Shown piece after piece: positions 5,373 through 7,684 of a stretch of DNA of 7,684 bases. Origin of the DNA: Planctomycetaceae bacterium (lineage in GTDB: Bacteria; Planctomycetota; Planctomycetia; Pirellulales; Thermoguttaceae); the NCBI GenBank assembly GCA_031254675.1, contig JAIRTV010000134.1, positions 1-7,684 of the forward strand, given 5' to 3'. A model generated the notes under the pieces. It made no database searches, had not been told where the DNA came from, and was given only the letters and a program-made list of their open reading frames with translations. Position 1 is the first letter of the stretch. Each line of letters starts with the position of its first letter. The position numbers and the translations under genes are program-made.

Positions 5373-6122
5373 TTAAAACTCACGCGGTTGAAAATTGGAA
5401 GGAACATTAATTGTTATTGTATCACCGCTTTGACTGAACACATAAAAACCGGCTTTAATCGCTGCCTCTTTTGCCGTATTAGGAAAAACCGCTCCGGCAA
5501 TTCCGCCAATAAAAACTTTATGGGTATTTTGTGTTTGTTCGTAATATCGACGCACAATATCCATGCGTTTTAGATGTCTTTTCACATCATGAACAGTCGG
5601 TTTCACTTTGATTTCCACAACCGCAACCATTTTCTCATTTTCAAGTAAAATATCGACTTCCGTGACAGTTCGACCATTCTCACTGATTTCGATTCCGCGT
5701 TTGAAAGTAACATTAAAGTGATACCCACGCTCATTGAGACGTGCAACAATACCTGGTGCAACGAGATGTTCGGCAACTTCGCCAAAACGGTTACCTAAAT
5801 CGCCAATCGCTTGACTCATTTTACTAATGGTCTTCTGGAGATATTCGTCAAGTCTTTTGTCGGCTTCTTGACGTTCTGCTGCATATTTTTCAAAAGTCGC
5901 TTTGAGCTCTTTAATTTCCACACTCGTCCTTTGAACCTCCATACTCGTCCTTTGAACCTCCATACTCGTCCTTTGAACTTCCATACTCGTCTTTTGAATT
6001 TCCATACTCGTCTCTTTGATTTCCCGAGCGGTTTCCTGAAACTTTTTATCCGTTTCCTGAAACATTGCCCAAACTTTTTCGAAAGTCAGTCCGGGAGTGT
6101 GAGGTGTTGGTGTGTTTGACAT
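5373..6122 (-). CDS. coiled-coil protein with PD-(D/E)XK nuclease-like domain (DUF3782-like)
   Basis: A 249-residue cytoplasmic protein in two parts. Residues 14-105 are highly charged and helical, with a run of near-identical seven-residue units, TSMEVQR being the core (31-72), which suggests a coiled coil. Residues 106-249 resemble the PD-(D/E)XK nuclease fold: GEVAEHLV (114-121, candidate first Glu), then EVDILL (155-160, Asp157), then VVEIKVK (168-174, Glu170 and Lys172) in the expected D-X(n)-E-X-K order. Small proteins of this build, annotated DUF3782 or PD-(D/E)XK family, occur in multiple copies in cyanobacteria, spirochaetes and planctomycetes. Their role is not established, and all catalytic positions appear intact here. 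The ATG at 6122 has a good Shine-Dalgarno site, AAAGGA (6137-6132), 9 bases upstream. It lies 128 bases after the DoxX-like gene and 114 before the oxidoreductase, on the same strand. Confidence 0.8.
   Translation of the reverse strand: MSNTPTPHTPGLTFEKVWAMFQETDKKFQETAREIKETSMEIQKTSMEVQRTSMEVQRTSMEVQRTSVEIKELKATFEKYAAERQEADKRLDEYLQKTISKMSQAIGDLGNRFGEVAEHLVAPGIVARLNERGYHFNVTFKRGIEISENGRTVTEVDILLENEKMVAVVEIKVKPTVHDVKRHLKRMDIVRRYYEQTQNTHKVFIGGIAGAVFPNTAKEAAIKAGFYVFSQSGDTITINVPSNFQPREF
5907..6011 (-). repeat. in-frame 21-bp tandem repeat (heptad units) in the nuclease-like gene
   Basis: Five consecutive 21-bp units encode TSMEIQK, TSMEVQR, TSMEVQR, TSMEVQR and TSVEIKE. A more diverged copy, TAREIKE, lies just upstream (6032-6012). 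The middle units are nearly identical at the DNA level, which implies recent duplication or conversion. Because 21 is a multiple of three, copy-number change would lengthen the coiled coil without breaking the frame. Confidence 0.9.
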
Positions 6123-6131
6123 GATCAGTTT

Positions 6132-6137
6132 TCCTTT
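6132..6137 (-). promoter_or_regulatory. Shine-Dalgarno site of the nuclease-like gene
   Basis: AAAGGA lies 9 bases before the ATG at 6122 and supports that start. Further upstream, at 6176-6155 on this strand, a weak AACA/TGTT hairpin followed by GCTTTTTTT may be a leaky terminator for the preceding DoxX-like gene. Confidence 0.5.
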
Positions 6138-6250
6138 GTCCTTAAAATATTTTCAAAAAAAGCAACACGGCTTGTTATTTGTTATTGAAATACAAATTCG
6201 AGTCCGTTTGACGACAAAACAGCCTAATTTCTTAATTTTATTTTTTCTTC

Positions 6251-7300
6251 TTATTTTTTATTCATTGTATCGAGGGCAGAATTGCAGCAAGGGCAGAATT
6301 TTTTCACGAGTTGCTTTCCGCCGTAATGCCAAAGGAAATAGTCAAGTCCTGCCCAACGACCAGCCGGAATTGACGCCAGGAGCAACATTGCGAGAAGTTC
6401 GATGGCGTCTTTGCTGACAAACATGAAATTTCCAACCGCAGTCGGCAACGGCGGATAAACACCGGGAACAGGATAAGTTGTCAAGATGACGTTGACAAGA
6501 AAAGCGGCACCGCCCAGACAGGCTAAACGGTTACAAATTCCGAGAATCATACAAATTCCGATTGCCGAAAGCCCGTACATAACCGCTAAATCCATTGCTC
6601 GCATTTGACTTTTTACACACGGATTGGGCAAATATTTCAGATAACCGCGTTCCGGTTTGGTGATAATTTTTCCGCTTTCACCGGCAAGTTGTGGTGAAAC
6701 GATTTGGGCAAGATCGGATTGTAAACTGTTGCTCATTCCATCGAGCATATTCAGCCAAGTTCCTGCTTCGCTACGATATTTCATCATGGTGTCCCAACGA
6801 CGTTTTTGTTCAAACGCGGTATCGTTTCGTATTGTTTGCTTAGTTTCTTCATAACGTTTTTTACTTTCTTTGAAGGCATTGATATCTTTTTCGACATTGG
6901 TTGCTCCTTCACGCAACGATGTGAGATAGCGGTTTAAAATATTGGATGCATTTTGTTGTTGTGTTTCATTGAGAGCGTGTTTTTTGAGGAATTGGTGATA
7001 AAATTCGTTCCAAGCGTTTTCGTAAACGACAAATGTTTTCTGTTCTTTTCCTTTGATGTCTTGAACCGTTCCGATTTCGAGTCGTTGCAAGCCGTCCAGA
7101 TCGGGCAACATTGCGTAGTACAGTTCTGCGGTTGGTCCTTTGGCAACACCCAGAAAACCTTTCGCAGAAAAACCTTCGGCGGGATCGAATTTGTGCAATC
7201 CTTCGTAGAAAAAATGCCAACCAATCGCGATCCGAAGCAAAACAATCAGTACAATTGCAACAAAACCAAAACGGAACGGGAAATATTTGATGTTACTCAA
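6251..7300 (-). CDS. DoxX-like membrane protein with large inserted domain
   Basis: A 349-residue inner-membrane protein of the DoxX-like type. Helix 1 (about 12-30) runs into RIAIGWHFFYEGLHKF (23-38), the usual DoxX opening. Helices at about 236-255, 257-275 and 297-312 complete a four-helix core. Between helix 1 and helix 2 lies an extra segment of about 195 residues (39-233), polar, helical and rich in Lys, Glu and Gln; it probably lies outside the membrane. Planctomycete DoxX-like proteins often have such an insertion. The C-terminus ends with a CPCC motif (336-339), possibly a metal-binding or redox site. DoxX relatives are linked to quinone or thiol redox chemistry, but the function here is unknown. 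The start is TTG (7300-7298), supported by AGGAG (7311-7307) at ideal spacing. It may lead an operon with the two downstream minus-strand genes. Confidence 0.85.
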   Translation of the reverse strand: MSNIKYFPFRFGFVAIVLIVLLRIAIGWHFFYEGLHKFDPAEGFSAKGFLGVAKGPTAELYYAMLPDLDGLQRLEIGTVQDIKGKEQKTFVVYENAWNEFYHQFLKKHALNETQQQNASNILNRYLTSLREGATNVEKDINAFKESKKRYEETKQTIRNDTAFEQKRRWDTMMKYRSEAGTWLNMLDGMSNSLQSDLAQIVSPQLAGESGKIITKPERGYLKYLPNPCVKSQMRAMDLAVMYGLSAIGICMILGICNRLACLGGAAFLVNVILTTYPVPGVYPPLPTAVGNFMFVSKDAIELLAMLLLASIPAGRWAGLDYFLWHYGGKQLVKKFCPCCNSALDTMNKK

Positions 7301-7306
7301 GGGAAA

Positions 7307-7311
7307 CTCCT
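7307..7311 (-). promoter_or_regulatory. Shine-Dalgarno site that fixes a TTG start
   Basis: AGGAG stands 6 bases before the TTG at 7300-7298. No in-frame ATG at this spacing competes, so the rare TTG start is the best choice for the DoxX-like protein. This is the strongest ribosome binding site in the window. Confidence 0.7.
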
Positions 7312-7684
7312 AAAATAAAAAATGTGAAAGAAGGTTGGAAATCGCAATGATTTCAGTAATAATTTTAATGTCGAAATTCTATTTTACTAAATTTACATAA
7401 AATAAAAAGGCGGGCAAACATTTTTTCTTACTGTTCACCGAATAGTACAAATTTAGGAAGTTGATCTTTACGAAAACATGCGAATCCAATTGCCGGTCAG
7501 AAACAGGCTCAAGTCGGCTATCGCCGACGCAATGTTTCGACGAAACATTGCGTACTGCGTTTACCGCGTTTGTTGAAATTCACGCACCGGTTTGTGAACG
7601 CTAGAAATTTTTTTAGAAATTGGTCTTTTCTGATTTTGGATTTTTTGCTAGACTTCCGATTAACGTATTTTCAGATGCCTTAGT
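7312..7684. other. AT-rich intergenic region without a credible gene
   Basis: This region lies upstream of the DoxX-like gene and presumably holds its promoter, but several weak AT-rich candidates exist and none stands out. The only clear structure is the double palindrome at 7513-7553, followed by the short direct repeat AGAAATT near 7603-7620. Confidence 0.5.
7513..7553. repeat. overlapping double palindrome, REP-like
   Basis: GTCGGC-TATC-GCCGAC (7513-7528) forms a 6-bp hairpin. It is followed, with two bases shared, by a near-continuous palindrome of 13-bp arms around a single A at 7540 (7527-7553, ACGCAATGTTTCG and its complement). The second unit resembles the 3401-3417 hairpin. Paired small palindromes of this kind are typical of REP/BIME-like intergenic repeats. 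The two folds are mutually exclusive at 7527-7528. Confidence 0.75.

Noticed and set aside
5907..6011. CRISPR-like short regular repeats
   Set aside because: The 21-bp units are directly tandem with no spacers, are in frame, and encode a coiled coil.
5811..6119. 102-codon plus-strand frame with HTRPLNL repeats
   Set aside because: It is the antisense reading of the 21-bp coiled-coil repeat in the nuclease-like gene.

Overview
The window looks like a chromosomal stretch of a low-GC planctomycete (inference). The main clues are a long twin-arginine Gfo/Idh/MocA protein opening with CSRRDFLKGG, a DoxX-like membrane protein with a very large insertion, mostly poor Shine-Dalgarno sites, and an EpmA-type ligase. 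No rRNA or tRNA gene is present, so the placement rests on protein style only.

Left edge (1 to about 253, minus strand): the 5' end of an IS110-family insertion sequence. Only the first 17 codons of the transposase are inside the window, but they carry the family's IIGIDVS opening. The roughly 170 bases upstream of that start hold no gene. They fold into a long stem with a large internal loop capped by a tetraloop hairpin, followed by two further hairpins, which is the layout expected of an IS110 bridge RNA. A TATAAT box sits just before it. A perfect 46-bp palindrome (254-299) abuts the likely left end of the element. This is the most interesting part of the window.

Middle, plus strand: after a gene-poor stretch (300-685) with small hairpins and a dispersed repeat comes an MFS transporter (686-2149), an intergenic region with two further copies of the repeat, and EpmA, the elongation factor P lysine ligase (2408-3370).

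Right half, minus strand: reading leftwards from about 7300 are a DoxX-like membrane protein (TTG start with a good Shine-Dalgarno site), a small coiled-coil plus PD-(D/E)XK nuclease-like protein with a 21-bp tandem repeat, and a Tat-exported Gfo/Idh/MocA oxidoreductase that converges on epmA. The three share a strand with gaps of 128 and 114 bases. They may be partly co-transcribed, but nothing shows that they share a pathway. The final 384 bases (7301-7684) contain no convincing gene but hold a compact double palindrome.

Several intergenic regions carry short GC-richer palindromes of related sequence (TTTCG/CGAAA cores, CCCACCT motifs). They suggest a REP-like repeat family in this genome.
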